NCBI GenBank assembly: GCA_025330725.1
Contig: JAIWND010000001.1
Span: forward strand, 372,001 to 436,000
Length of the DNA: 64,000 bases
Source: Chlamydoabsidia padenii
Lineage: Eukaryota > Mucoromycota > Mucoromycetes > Mucorales > Cunninghamellaceae
Reading direction: 5' to 3'
Numbering within the stretch: the stretch's first letter is position 1; the number at the start of each line of letters is the position of its first letter. Positions 43,788 through 54,715 of this stretch are shown one piece after another. Made by a program: the position numbers and the translations under genes. The notes below the pieces were generated by a model that saw only the letters and a list, made by a program, of their open reading frames with translations, was not told the origin of the DNA and searched no databases.

Positions 43788-46700
43788 TTATGGGATATCA
43801 TTTGTGGAATTAGGAGTGCTATTTAAAAGTGGAGAAGGGGAGCTATGTATCCTATGTGTAGATGATGAAGGTAATCTATTGGTAGAGGAAGAAGAATGTC
43901 GTTGGTCAGGATGGTGATAGTAGATCCGGTGGTAAACTGATGCCGATTTTCCGTCGTCGTCATCGTCATCGTCGTCGTCGTCGCTTTCATTATTGCCCTT
44001 GGTACTATTTTGCCGAGGACTAAATTGATCATGCGGTAAAAACGAACCGAATGAGCCAAAAGAAGCCAGTGCACCAAACCTTTGACCAAAGAAGGACGAC
44101 TGTCCCGATCCTTGCTGAGAGGAATCATGCACGCATACTTGATTGAGTTCCTTGCTGTCCTGATAAGCTTTTTCCATTTGTCGTACCACTTGGGCCACAT
44201 CCATAGCTGTTGTTGATGATTGTTGCCGACGCAGATTGAGTTCCTGATTATTGGTATTAGAATAACCTGTTGATTGTCCTGAAGCTGGTACATTGTATGT
44301 TTGTTCATTTGCTTTCACGGGTAGCCACAGTTGAGGAAGTTCACCCACCAAGTAAGGATTGCCATACCATTTCAAACCAGTATCAAGCACACCAGGGTTT
44401 AGATACATGGGCGGTTGGCGATAGTCGGTTTTGTTGTCCGGAGTTGCCTTATAATTATCTTCGTCTAGTATAACACGCCGTTGTCGAGGTTGAGAAGATG
44501 ATTGTTCGAGTTGTTGTTGTGAATCTGATTTATCAAATCTTTGTCGTGTGGTGTTTTGAATGCTGCCGAGTGCCAAAGCCCATCTATCGCGAGGGTTATA
44601 TATCGGCTTTTCAGTCAATGTGTTGTTTCCATTCATGTTGCTGTAGTTGTTTAGATCATTACCGCCTCTACTGGAAAAAAGTTCCACCTTTTCTTGTTCC
44701 CTTAGTAGTTGCATAGGTAGGTGGAAGCTGTTTCTAAAGTAAGCAGCATCAATAGTGTACTTGAATATAAGAGTAAGGACCACCAATGGGACACAAAAAG
44801 CACCGAGTACATAGGAATCCTTCAATATAAATAAACCCAGCATAGTCAATTGGAATAGGATCATACCAACAATAATCCGAGGGAAGACCATGGTCCAGAG
44901 ATGGCCAGCTGCTTCATAAGGACGGAAGTACACTACAATCATAATTAGTTAGCACCTTTTTATTTTATTTTATTTTTTAAGATATGTACCATAAAGGAAT
45001 TGGTACTTGAATACAATGTAAGCCATAACAAAGTATAGAGTACCAAAAACACAAATGGCCGGAGCAATCGTGGAGTATTCGAGGACAATGATGAAGATAA
45101 GCAAGGGCTGTGGATACGACGAGCCATAGTTGAAGGCGTCAGGTGAGCGAGCATTAGCATGATTTCGAGGTGTTTTGGCAAGAAAGTATATAGAGAATCC
45201 ACGTACAATAAGAGACCCAAGCAGTAAGAGATTAAGAGGCATCCTAGAATAACAATATATATATAAAGATTGTTAGTGCCCAAAGTTCATGCTATTGATA
45301 TTAATTTACTTACAATAGTAGCCCTTGTAGAATGGTGTAGTTGATAAAGAATGGAGATACCTATTGATTTCAACCCCCGCCCATCTATCCATTAGTCAAT
45401 TGTATGCATTGCAAGAAGAGAAGTGGGCACATACCTTCGGGAGACTGGAGGCCAAAATTTGTGCAATTTCAGTAGGTCGTTCAAATAGAATCACCAAAGT
45501 GTTAAGTGCCGTCGATACAATAGTAAACACCAAAAGTACGTTGAAGATAAGGAAGAAGAAGTACCTAGACATATTATAAAATGGTTAGGTTAAAACTATT
45601 GGCATAATACGCTATACTCCCCCTCCCGTCTTTTTATAACTTACTTGCTAAGTGTCGATTCTGATATAGCACTTCGAGCGCGTAAACCTTGAAGCACACC
45701 TAAATCTATAATACGGACAATATAATATGTTAATAGTCGATCTACATTTATAATATATACTTACAATCCAGTATCAGCGGTAAAAGTTGCATGAATATAT
45801 TCACCAAAACAGTAGGTACCAAGCCTTGAATGATGTTTTGTAATACTTTATGACCATTGATAAAGTCACCTAGACCGGGTGCAACCTTGATGATTGCTTC
45901 TATACTTGTGAATGAGGAGATAAAAGAGATGGGCACAGTCCAGAACACCACCAGAGCAGTAGTTGCACTCCAAACAAGGATATCACGCACCACTCGTTGT
46001 TTACCGCTGACATGTATATTCTTCCATAACACATCTCGAGGTTCGTATGCATTTGCTGTTCGACAACGGAAGGGCACAGGATTGATAGCAATTTGAGATG
46101 CAATCATCTAGTAAAAAAAAAAAGAGTGGGAAAAAAAAAAAGTTAGTATAAGCATACAAAAAGTTTTACATTTACTTTACCGCACTACCCATTTTTTCAA
46201 AAGTAACAAATCCCACAGAGGTCATATCGAATTCCGGTGATGCTCGAGCTTCAATTGCCTTCTTGTCCCAATAGTCAAACATATTGCTGTAATGATCAAT
46301 GGCGTCCACCTTTTCGCCAAATAGTCCAAGAAACCCCAATCGCACTTGTGGTCTTCTTCCCAGTTCCATGATGGTGTCTTGCATTTTACATTTTTCGATA
46401 GGATTGGCATTGTCACTATTGTTATTTGGTATGTCGATTACCTTGTTTGTTCGTTGAGGGATAGGTTCGTCATTAATTGATTCATCATCATCATCCGTTG
46501 TTGGGCAAGTGCTAGTTTGATCTTGATTGGTAGTAGGTGCCACCTTCTTTTGGTTGTGAATACGATGTGATTCCTGCAAGATCAGATCGGGATGATAATT
46601 GTCGATGGTGCATGGATTACCCCAGTACCTTGCATAGGCTTCCTCCAATTTATCCAAAGTCCTTGCACGTTGACGAAGAATGTGACCCAATTTCTTGACA

Positions 46701-47739
46701 TGTCGTACCACATGGCATGAGACCACCACACCCACTCCCAAGTTTTCAAAGTAGTTGGCAAGAGCTTCGTCCGTACGTAGTTCTTCGGGTAATCCAGTGA
46801 CAATGACAGATCGACAGACGAGTGAGTTGGAGAGTTGTAAAAGATAGCGTGCCCGCATGTAGACATAAGAGTGGTAGTTTTGTTGTAAAAAGAACCAAGT
46901 GATAATGGTAAAAAAGTAGGTGAATACAAGATAGGCGATAAGATAAGGTGATGATTCGTTGACAACAGTGATGGAGAGGTGGTCTACAGGATTCAGGAGA
47001 GGGTCGGTAAAGTTGCCGGTAGTCGTGCTGATTGGAATCAATACCACCACACCAAAGAAGGAGCAAAGGCTGAATATCTTGATCCCCATAACAATAAAGT
47101 CCAGCATCTATTAATATTATTATTGTTATTATTTTGATTAATCATTAAGATCAGCCATGTGAGATCAATTTAAACAACTTACAATAACAGCGTCCAAACC
47201 AACTTTATCCAACATTTCAGTTTTGCTGATACGCAACAAGGGAAGGATCCAACCAAAGAAGGTGTCAGGGAGACTTGGTGGTTTCCGTCGTTTCATACTT
47301 TTTCTTGGAGCAAAGATGATAGGCCACCTGATAGGGTGAGGTTAGTTAGTTAGATAGTTTTTTACAATGTTTACGACCAGTTGTCAAAATTTTACCTTGT
47401 ACGCAAAAAGCAAAAGAGCAAGAAGCATAATAATCCAATGGAGCCACAAATGATGAGTTGAGTTGTGAGACCACTTTGATTCTGCTTTGCTGAAGAAGCA
47501 ATGGACCCAGGAGGAGGTTTGAGAATATCAGGTAGATTCGTTTGTTGGCTTTGGGCAGTAGTAGTGGTGGGTGACGCAGTTGATGTCGAAGCATTAAACG
47601 AGGTGGTAGCATTATAAGAGGTGATTAAAGAAGACGTTGTGAATGAAGAAGTTGAATTAAACGGGGTGGGTGAAGTGAATGAAGAAGAAGAAGAAGAAGA
47701 AGAAGAAGAAGGTGGTAAAGAGGTGGTCAAGGAAGTCAT
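43788..47739 (-). CDS. CSC1/OSCA-like calcium-permeable cation channel (DUF221, RSN1/PHM7 family)
   Basis: Nine exons on the minus strand (47739-47396, 47327-47183, 47107-46181, 46107-45765, 45705-45645, 45564-45435, 45360-45314, 45243-44990, 44932-43788) give 1131 residues. The order fits the family: a Ser/Thr-rich N-terminus, a first span (LIICGSIGLLCFLLFCFL), LPDTFFGWILPLLRISKTEML, further spans, and a cytosolic RRM-like loop (RSVIVTGLPEELRTDEALANYFENLG). Then TAFVTFEK-type (GFVTFEKMGSA) leads into the channel bundle with EPRDVLWKNI, and later spans including LEYSTIAPAICVFGTLYF. These proteins are mechanically or osmotically gated channels of the plasma membrane or internal membranes. The roughly 300-residue C-terminal tail is disordered, with a run of ten Asp encoded by GTC/ATC repeats near 43950-43985. 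The yeast orthologue (Csc1, Phm7 or Rsn1) is not resolved. Confidence 0.9.
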
Positions 47740-48517
47740 TATTGTAGTATGGGTTTGTTGTAGAAGAAGGGAGTAGAAGAAGACAGAAAGGGTTGTTTTT
47801 CCTTCATTTTATAAATATATTGGAGAATTGAGGGTGAAATACGTCATACAGCATTTTCCTAGTGGAAGAAAGTGAAACGGTCAAGAAAGAAAGGGAAAAG
47901 CAAAAGGGGACGCATTTATCTGAGCATGGATTTTTTTGAATTTCAAATCCCGCATTTCCGGGTTTAAAGTTCGAGTCTAAATTCTGAAACTGCATGAACT
48001 GAGAGTGGAATAACACGATCTGATAATGTAAAACGAGAGGAGTAGTGTTATATTTACTTGGAAAAGACGTGGAAAGTGATAAAACAGACAACTTGAAGTT
48101 CAATACCCATGATCCTTGACTATATGACATTCTTCTCTTTGTAGTGTAAATGCTCATACTTGGGCATCATCATGGGAATGTTACGTATGTATTTCATCTC
48201 GATGCCAAGGGTGACAATGTCGCATATTATACTTATATCAACCATACTGCCTCTTTTCATATTCCGCTATTTATGCCCCATTGGATTCTGTTTTCGTATT
48301 TTAATAACCAAGAGAAGACGTTTAACAATGGGAAAGAAATGTGCTACAACATACGTATGTACAGTATGATACCCAATATGTATTTGTCTTGGCCATGTTG
48401 TATCTCATCATTGCCCTTTATCACATCATTTAAAAGACAATACTATATAATCACACATATATTTTTATTGTATGTTAAAAACAGATATCTAAACTACGTA
48501 CTAATGTATAATCCAAT
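47740..48517. other. Intergenic, CSC1-like promoter side
   Basis: About 780 bases. TTTCAAATCCCG (47941-47952) lies about 200 bp upstream of the CSC1-like start. The rest is AT-rich 3' flank of the next minus-strand gene. Open frames near 48150-48520 show no domain. Confidence 0.55.
47941..47952. promoter_or_regulatory. Recurrent element, TTTCAAATCCCG (consensus form)
   Basis: Consensus copy, 202-213 bp upstream of the minus-strand start at 47739. Confidence 0.5.
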
Positions 48518-49367
48518 CTAATCTACAAACAAATCCTTCAAATGGCGTTCCCGTCGATCTTGTTGAGATTCTTTTGACTGTTGTTGAGATTCCAATGTAT
48601 GTTCAGTGTCTCGAAGAGCATTTTCTTTCGCTTGTCGTTCCCGTTGATGGCGTTGATGTGTTTCATCCACTGCTGTTTTCCATTCGACTCTGTTATTCAC
48701 CCAAATACCTTGTCGTCGTTCGCTCTTGTCTTCAGGGTTTGCTGGAGGCATAACAGTGATTGTGTTGTAATACTTGAATAAGACTTTGAGAGCCGACACA
48801 TCCACCCCACCGCATTCTTTACTGAGTTCTTCCCATTTCCTAGGTAATGCGTCTGGTGCCAAGTGTTTGCGATGTTCTAATAATGAGAAGAGTGCGTCGG
48901 TAGTGATACGGTTGTTAGTTGTTGTTGTTTGTTCGTCTTTTTCCACACGTTGACGTTCCCGTAAAATGCCTAGCATAGAATCAGACTAATCAATATACAG
49001 AGTGTATTAGTTGTTTTATTGCATGGTTCATATCGGTCTTGTTACCTGACGCATTCGAGTAATGGTTGGTGGGATAGTGACAGGACCTAGTTTGGCAAGG
49101 TTTTCCAGGAGTTGAGGATTACTACGTTCTTGTTCCATATCACCAAATATATCGTCCTTGTTGTCATTCTTGATATCTAGTATGCAAAGTAATAATAATA
49201 GGTCATTATCCATAGAATCTTTCTCTCTTCTTCTTACCAATAGTGTGTTTATCAAGTTGAGTTTGTTGAAGAGTAGATGGTGATTCACGAGGAACAGAGC
49301 GTAAAGTTTCAGGCCGTGCTGTTGTTGGTAGTTTTCTAGCCACTTGTTTTGATGCTGTGGCCCCCAT
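48518..49367 (-). CDS. NDUFAF4-like complex I assembly factor
   Basis: Three exons on the minus strand (49367-49238, 49176-49046, 48985-48518) give 242 residues. The N-terminus MGATASK fits N-myristoylation (Gly2, Ser6). The middle NPQLLENLAKLGPV and the block ITTDALFSLLEHRKHLAPDA, then KWEELSKECGGVDVSALKVLFKYYNT, VMPP, follow the pattern remembered for animal NDUFAF4 (a leucine-rich block, a KYF-type motif, then PP). That protein is myristoylated and helps assemble respiratory complex I at the mitochondrial inner membrane. The C-terminal 60 residues are a charged Glu/Arg/Gln helix absent from the animal protein. The match is moderate, and another small myristoylated mitochondrial factor is possible. 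It shares a 164-bp divergent promoter with AAR2. Confidence 0.6.
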
Positions 49368-49444
49368 AATAAAGTAAAAGCAAAAGAAGAGTGGAAAAAA
49401 TGAAAAACAAAGCAAAGGACCGAATTTGATTGTCATTGGCTTTG

Positions 49445-49456
49445 CGGGATTTGAAA
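49445..49456. promoter_or_regulatory. Recurrent element in a 164-bp bidirectional promoter
   Basis: CGGGATTTGAAA lies 78-89 bp from the NDUFAF4-like start and 76-87 bp from the AAR2 start, almost exactly midway. A T tract of about 25 nt (49479-49503) follows on the AAR2 side. Confidence 0.5.
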
Positions 49457-49531
49457 ATTTAAAAGTGAACTTTTCTTTTTTTTTTTTTTTTTTTTTTTTT
49501 TTTGGCTTTCTCCCTTTGATATACACATTTA

Positions 49532-50947
49532 ATGGATCAAGACACAGCCAATCGTTTATATGAAGTAGGCGGTAAACTTCTCTTTTTAAATGCACCTGAA
49601 CGATTGGAATTCGGGATTGACTATAACGCGTGGACGATCGGGCCATTATTCAAGGGTGTCAAGCTCATTCCTCCTGGGTTACACTTTATCTACTTTTCGT
49701 AAGTTGTTCTGTATGTATAATTAACCCTGTTAATCTTTTATATATATATATATATATATAGTACGACAAGTAAAGAAGGCGTTCAAGGTATTCGAACTGG
49801 CTTCTTCAAGTACTTTGATATTGGTGAAGTAAGTTACGCACACAATAGGTCTGGACAAGATTACTAACGTTTGGAAAAATGTAGGTGGCAGTGCGTGAAT
49901 GGAACCCCAAGATTGAAGATTTGTATGGTGAAACAGAAATAGATCCTTCTCAAGTGAACCGATATATTATCAGTAAGAAACCACTATTTAGGTATAATAC
50001 TTTTATGTATGTTACTAACTAATACCTCTCTTTCTAATAGATATTCGCGAATTTGATCGAAATATGGGACCCTATCCATTGGATCCACCTACTTACTATC
50101 AACGATGGCAACATTTGACAAATCACATCACACCCGGACTAGTAAAACGTATCTTACCCAATAATGGTCGGGTATCACATCTTCCAGCTACAAACAGTAA
50201 CGATGATCCAGCAACGACAACTCAACGGAAAGGTCAACAAGCATTGGAAAAGGAAGAAGGAATGGAATTCACATCATTTGATCTCAAGCAATCCTTTCCA
50301 CCTGGTGCAACTGGTGATCAAGTGACAAGATGGAGTTTGGATAAATCATGGTTGGCTAAAGATCTATTGGAAAAAGTATACCGTAGTAATCATTGTCTAC
50401 TATTGGGTGAAATGCAATTGGCTTTTGTTTGCTTATTGATGGCGCAAAACTTCTCGGGATTCCAGCAATGGAAACAGATTGTCCATCTCTTATGCTCTTG
50501 TCGGGAACTGGTGCATGATCATCCTTCTTTGTATGTCGATTTTTTAGGTATATATATATATAGAGAGAGAGTGGGGGGGGGAAAGAAGGTCTTTGTCTGT
50601 CATCATCACTAATATTTTCACCATAGATACTTTACAAGATCAATTGGAAGAATGTCCGGTGGATTTCTTCAGGGATATCTTGTCTGAAAATAACTTTATT
50701 GCATTTATGCTCAAGGTAAAATATTGAAGGACACATATAGATATTGATTCACCGATTTATATATGTTGCTATTTATTAGAATCTGCGCGATGTCATCCCT
50801 TCTTCCAGTACGACGCTTTATTCCAAATTTAACAAACTGAAACGATTCCTGCAAAAACGGTTCCAATGGGACCTACCGGATGATGATGATGATGAAGAAG
50901 ATGAAGACGAAGCTCCTCTTGTTGTAGATTTAGATGATACTTACTAG
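49532..50947 (+). CDS. AAR2: AAR2 splicing factor (U5 snRNP assembly)
   Basis: Six exons (49532-49698, 49762-49828, 49885-49972, 50041-50547, 50627-50715, 50780-50947) give 361 residues. The N-terminal block FLNAPERLEFGIDYNAWTIGPLFKGVKLIPPGLHFIYFS is diagnostic, followed by GIRTGFFKYFDIGEVAVREWNP. The second helical domain has LLGEMQLAFVCLLMAQNFSGFQQWKQIVHLLCSC. The tail is acidic (DDDDDEEDEDEAP). Aar2 binds the RNaseH and Jab1 domains of Prp8 during U5 snRNP biogenesis and keeps Brr2 off until nuclear entry. Length is as in fungi. A linker of about 50 residues in exon 4 is Asn/Thr/Gln-rich and disordered. Confidence 0.95.
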
Positions 50948-52001
50948 TTATATAGTGTTTGTAGTTTACTTTTTAAATAATCAATTAATAAAATAAACAA
51001 CTTTGACCAACGTCTTCTTTTTTTTTTTTTTTTTTGGTTGGGGTTTCATTCATGCAAGTTGCAAATCCCACTCTTCGACGATTTGCATAATCACTTATGC
51101 AACAATAGTATGTTAACAAATAAAAGCAAGGATACTATACCAAAGCCACTATATATAGTAATGTGAAAGGAAATAAACTAAAACAGTGTTGTGTAAGGGC
51201 TAGGCACAGTAAAACAAAAGAGTGATGTGGAATCCAGTGAGCGGGATTTAAAAATGTACAGAAAACCCCAATTTTCTTAACAAAAGCAGACATAAAAAGA
51301 CAAGTATGTAAAATAAAACAGTTTATTATCATTGATTTAAAATGGTATTCTATAAGGACTATGTATTTTAATGAACTATGGCTAAAGCAAAGGAAACCCA
51401 GATTTGTTGATTTGATGTTTCCACAACGATGTTGATGATTGTTGGTTCAATGAGACGTGGTTAACTTCGAACGGCATACGATTTACATGGAGGTTTGTTT
51501 TTCAGATGGGCTTGATCGTTCCTTGTGTTACCCTCCGACACAGTGGCGGTGGTTGTTCCAAGTTTCCAGTGTAATCAATCAATTCCCCTGTCCCATTACA
51601 TCAAGTGCTTTTATTTTTGGTTACCTTTTACGCCTTGGGTAGATATCTATTTGTCAGTTCCAAAACCATAGTTTCATATTGGATCACCGATTGTCTGGAT
51701 AAGAGTAATAAAACAAAAAATGTGCTTGGCATTTGATAACAAGTATGCACACAATATTGTCAACCCTTTAATAATTCCAAGTTGTAACCAGTGATTTTTT
51801 AAAGATTACTGCAAAGGCACGAGTCGGAGTAAAAGGAAAGGTCTTCTTTTTATCATGAGCGCTACAAGAAACAGGAATGAATGAGAATGGGTATGCTGGT
51901 GAGAATAACAGACTAATGTAATTACCTTTGCCATTAGTTTAGTCAGTTGATAGAGAGAGAGAGAGAGAGAGAGGAAAGGAAAGGAAGAAAGAGCATCGTT
52001 C

Positions 52002-52040
<39 letters not shown>

Positions 52041-52240
52041 AAAGAAAAGAGATCCTCTTTGCTGAAATATTTAAAATTCCGCTCCAATAGCAAAAATCGA
52101 TTGCATTAATGAGGCAGACGAGTTACACTAGGAACCTTTAATATTTGCCTCTACTACTAAAAGAACTCAAATTCCCTCAAAGGTATATAAAGAGGGGGTG
52201 GGGATGATCGCTTTTCTGTAGTTTACCATTGAATGCATTA
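50948..52240. other. 1.3-kb gap between AAR2 and bHLH gene
   Basis: Contains CGGGATTTAAAA (51242-51253), which is not close to a recognised start, a (GA)n tract near 51952-51973, and an A tract of about 36 nt (52003-52038). TTTAAAATTCCG near 52070 is a weak element copy before the bHLH gene. A short frame near 51457-51640 has no recognisable domain. Confidence 0.5.
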
Positions 52241-52893
52241 ATGAGAATGACATCCACTGCATCTGACAACAAACAAAGCAGAATCACCATTTCTGAACGT
52301 CGAGCCACTTACCCTTTTCAGGAGCGATTGAAAATATATAACCCAGACACAATGGCTCGGCGGATTAGTGAGCAAGAAAAGAATCAAGGCAAGATGATAG
52401 TCAATGGGGTGAACCTTTTGAACAAGACCAGTTTAGACAGCGATACAATGATGCATCGAATCAAACAGCGCAGGGAAACGCATAATAGAGTCGAGCGCCG
52501 TCGCCGTGACAAATTGGTAATACAACTTGAAATGTCAAAAGAGAGACATGGTCTAATTTACCCCTGTTTTTTTTGTAGAATAACCTAGTCAGTGAGCTAG
52601 CACATTCAATCCCGCTCGATGTGGCAAATGCAGAAAAATGTCATCGAGCCAAAATCCTTCGACACGCCATAGATTATATCCAACTGATTCAACAAGAAAA
52701 TAATGCGTTAAGGATTCAGTTGGGCCAACCTGTTCATCCATTCCCTTCTCCATCATCACAAGGGGCAATTTCGCCATCCTCGTCAGAAACGGATACAAAT
52801 TCAGATTCCGATAGTCACACAAACCGAGATGCCAAACCACCTGTCAAAAGTACTCATTCCCCTGCTTTTGACACATTCTGTTTCCAGATTTAA
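52241..52893 (+). CDS. bHLH transcription factor
   Basis: Two exons, 52241-52516 and 52579-52893, phase 0, give 196 residues. The basic region THNRVERRRRDKLNN has the His, Glu and Arg positions of class B E-box binders. Helix 1 (NNLVSELAHSIP), a short loop and helix 2 (KCHRAKILRHAIDYIQLIQQENNALRIQL) follow, and the helix extends with leucines at heptad spacing, suggesting a short zipper. The exon junction splits basic region and helix 1. The C-terminus is Ser/Asp/Thr-rich and acidic. It should dimerise in the nucleus and bind CACGTG-like sites. Target genes are unknown. The start is the first ATG in frame; a second lies two codons later. Confidence 0.92.
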
Positions 52894-53146
52894 CCCTTTT
52901 CCTTGTATAATATATATCCCCTTCACAACACACTGTATATGATTAGTTCATTCACCCTCTTTTTCATCACATATCGCCACCATCGACCTACCATATCAAG
53001 TCAATAAACTGATTACATAAAGTATTACTTTATTATAGATTTATTAATGTTGAAGAATGACTATATATGTACTACATGGCAAAAGACAATATAAGGGAGA
53101 GGGGTATCTATGTCGCTATATTCTACTGGTTGGTGTTACTTGTTGT

Positions 53147-54286
53147 CTATATTACTGCTTCGACGTCGAATCTTTTCAAGAATATACCGCGTTGAGGATC
53201 CGTCGTGAAGTATCTATGCCCTTTGATGGCACCATCGCAGTTTCCAACTAGAATAATAATAAAAAAGGCAATGGCTTGAGTATTATACCTTTTTGTTTTG
53301 TGTTGGTTGTTAATGTATGTATTACCTCTATGTTCCAATTCTACGCCGATCCAATCACCAGGTTCATCACCAACGGGACCAATATATCTGACATGACCCA
53401 TGGTGGGCAAAGGTCGTTTGATCAAAGTGACATAAGTTCCAATTTCCAAATGCCGTTTTGCCCTAGCCTTCTCAGCTTGTTCAGAAGAAGAGTCTTCGTC
53501 CGTATCCGAGCCCATGAGTCGAGACCAACGATGATGCCGCCTTTTCCTTCGACCAGACTTACCACCACCATCGTCCGATTGTTTCCTAACATTCATGGAT
53601 ATACTGCCTTCTTCAGAGAGAGACCGATAGGGACGTGCACGAGGATAAACCATGGATTGACTGTTGGGTGATCGAGATCGGGAAGGTGTCACGGGTAGTT
53701 CAAATTTGAGCCTTGATGGTCTGGGAGGAGGTCCCGTCTTGTTTCGCTCGGTCTGTGCATCCACCCGTTGCTGAGTTTCCATAGATAGTAGCGTTTCCAG
53801 ATCGTTTGGGTCGACACCTTGATAATTAGTTGTTGTCGTCTTGAGACCACCTTGTTGATGAGGGTCGATTGGCTGCAGTTGGTTGGCTGAGGGTCTATTT
53901 TGATCACCATTGTCCAAATCCATTGTGTTGACGCTATTAACCAAGTCAGTAGTTGTGTCGGTGTGGTTGTCTATTGGAGGTGAGCTGTCGTTGACTAGGA
54001 CTTGTGGTGGTTTCATTACTTCAAAGGTTGGGGGCGTCACTTCAGTAGAAAAACTAGCAAATTGCGACTGGTGTCTTTGGTCCATTGCAGCGTCTAGAGA
54101 TTTGAATCGTGTATGGTGGCTACTATCCGTGTCGCTATTTTCGTCACTGTTGCTGTCAATAGAAGAATCGTCTTTTTCCGTGTTTGACCAAGAGAGATTA
54201 CCAGTTGACTTGCACTTTCGTAGACCAATACGTCGAGTGCCAGAGAGTCTTTTCTTCGCCTTTTTAGAGAATCTAAACAAATGCAT
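53147..54286 (-). CDS. CAP-Gly domain protein with disordered N-terminus
   Basis: Two exons on the minus strand, 54286-53326 and 53247-53147, give 353 residues. The C-terminal 75 residues form a CAP-Gly domain: GTYVTLIKRPLPTMGHVRYIGPVGDEPGDWIGVELEHR then VGNCDGAIKGHRYFTTDPQRGIFLKRFDVEAV. The usual GKNDG signature reads GNCDG here, keeping Asn and Asp-Gly but not the Lys. CAP-Gly domains bind EEY/F ends of tubulin or EB1. The first 270 residues are Ser/Asp/Pro/Gln-rich with basic patches (KKAKKRLSGTRR, GRRKRRHHRW), and no coiled coil was seen, unlike CLIP-170 or p150. The 78-nt intron lies inside the CAP-Gly domain, is free of stops and keeps frame, so retention would insert 26 residues. Confidence 0.85.
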   Translation of the reverse strand: MHLFRFSKKAKKRLSGTRRIGLRKCKSTGNLSWSNTEKDDSSIDSNSDENSDTDSSHHTRFKSLDAAMDQRHQSQFASFSTEVTPPTFEVMKPPQVLVNDSSPPIDNHTDTTTDLVNSVNTMDLDNGDQNRPSANQLQPIDPHQQGGLKTTTTNYQGVDPNDLETLLSMETQQRVDAQTERNKTGPPPRPSRLKFELPVTPSRSRSPNSQSMVYPRARPYRSLSEEGSISMNVRKQSDDGGGKSGRRKRRHHRWSRLMGSDTDEDSSSEQAEKARAKRHLEIGTYVTLIKRPLPTMGHVRYIGPVGDEPGDWIGVELEHRGNTYINNQHKTKRYNTQAIAFFIIILVGNCDGAIKGHRYFTTDPQRGIFLKRFDVEAVI

Positions 54287-54570
54287 ATGAGTATATATAT
54301 CTGTGTGTGTGTGTGTGTGTGTATGTATGCGTGTCAAGAATGAGTAATGAAGAGTGAGTGATAAAAGAGAAAGAGAAACAAATAGACATCCGGAAAAAAT
54401 CTATTTTCATATTGCAGCGATATTTCAATCCCCGATATCCGGACTTTATTTTCTTTTCCCCGCTTTCTGCCTTTCTTCCACGAAAACAAACTCACCTTTA
54501 TTCTCGCTTTGTAAGTAACTTTTAAGTTTCTTTAATGTGACCTGCTAACACATATTGTCTTTTAATGTAG
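54287..54570. promoter_or_regulatory. CAP-Gly gene promoter with recurrent element
   Basis: Holds a (GT)n tract (about 54302-54322) and ATTTCAATCCCCG (54422-54434), a copy of the recurrent element 136-148 bp upstream of the minus-strand start. Confidence 0.45.
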
Positions 54571-54656
54571 GTTAACATTCGTGGATAATCTATGCAGCCT
54601 TAAAGTTGGTATTCCTATATCTTGAAGGTAGTATTGTCTTGTATTGCCAACAGTAT

Positions 54657-54715
<59 letters not shown>

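Noticed and set aside
43823..44308. 161-codon minus-strand frame overlapping the CSC1-like tail
   Set aside because: It is a shadow frame of the low-complexity last exon, and the main frame connects in phase to eight upstream exons.
48150..48521. 123-codon plus-strand frame between CSC1-like and NDUFAF4-like genes
   Set aside because: Composition is random-like, and it lies antisense to the 3' flank of the NDUFAF4-like gene with no supporting signals.
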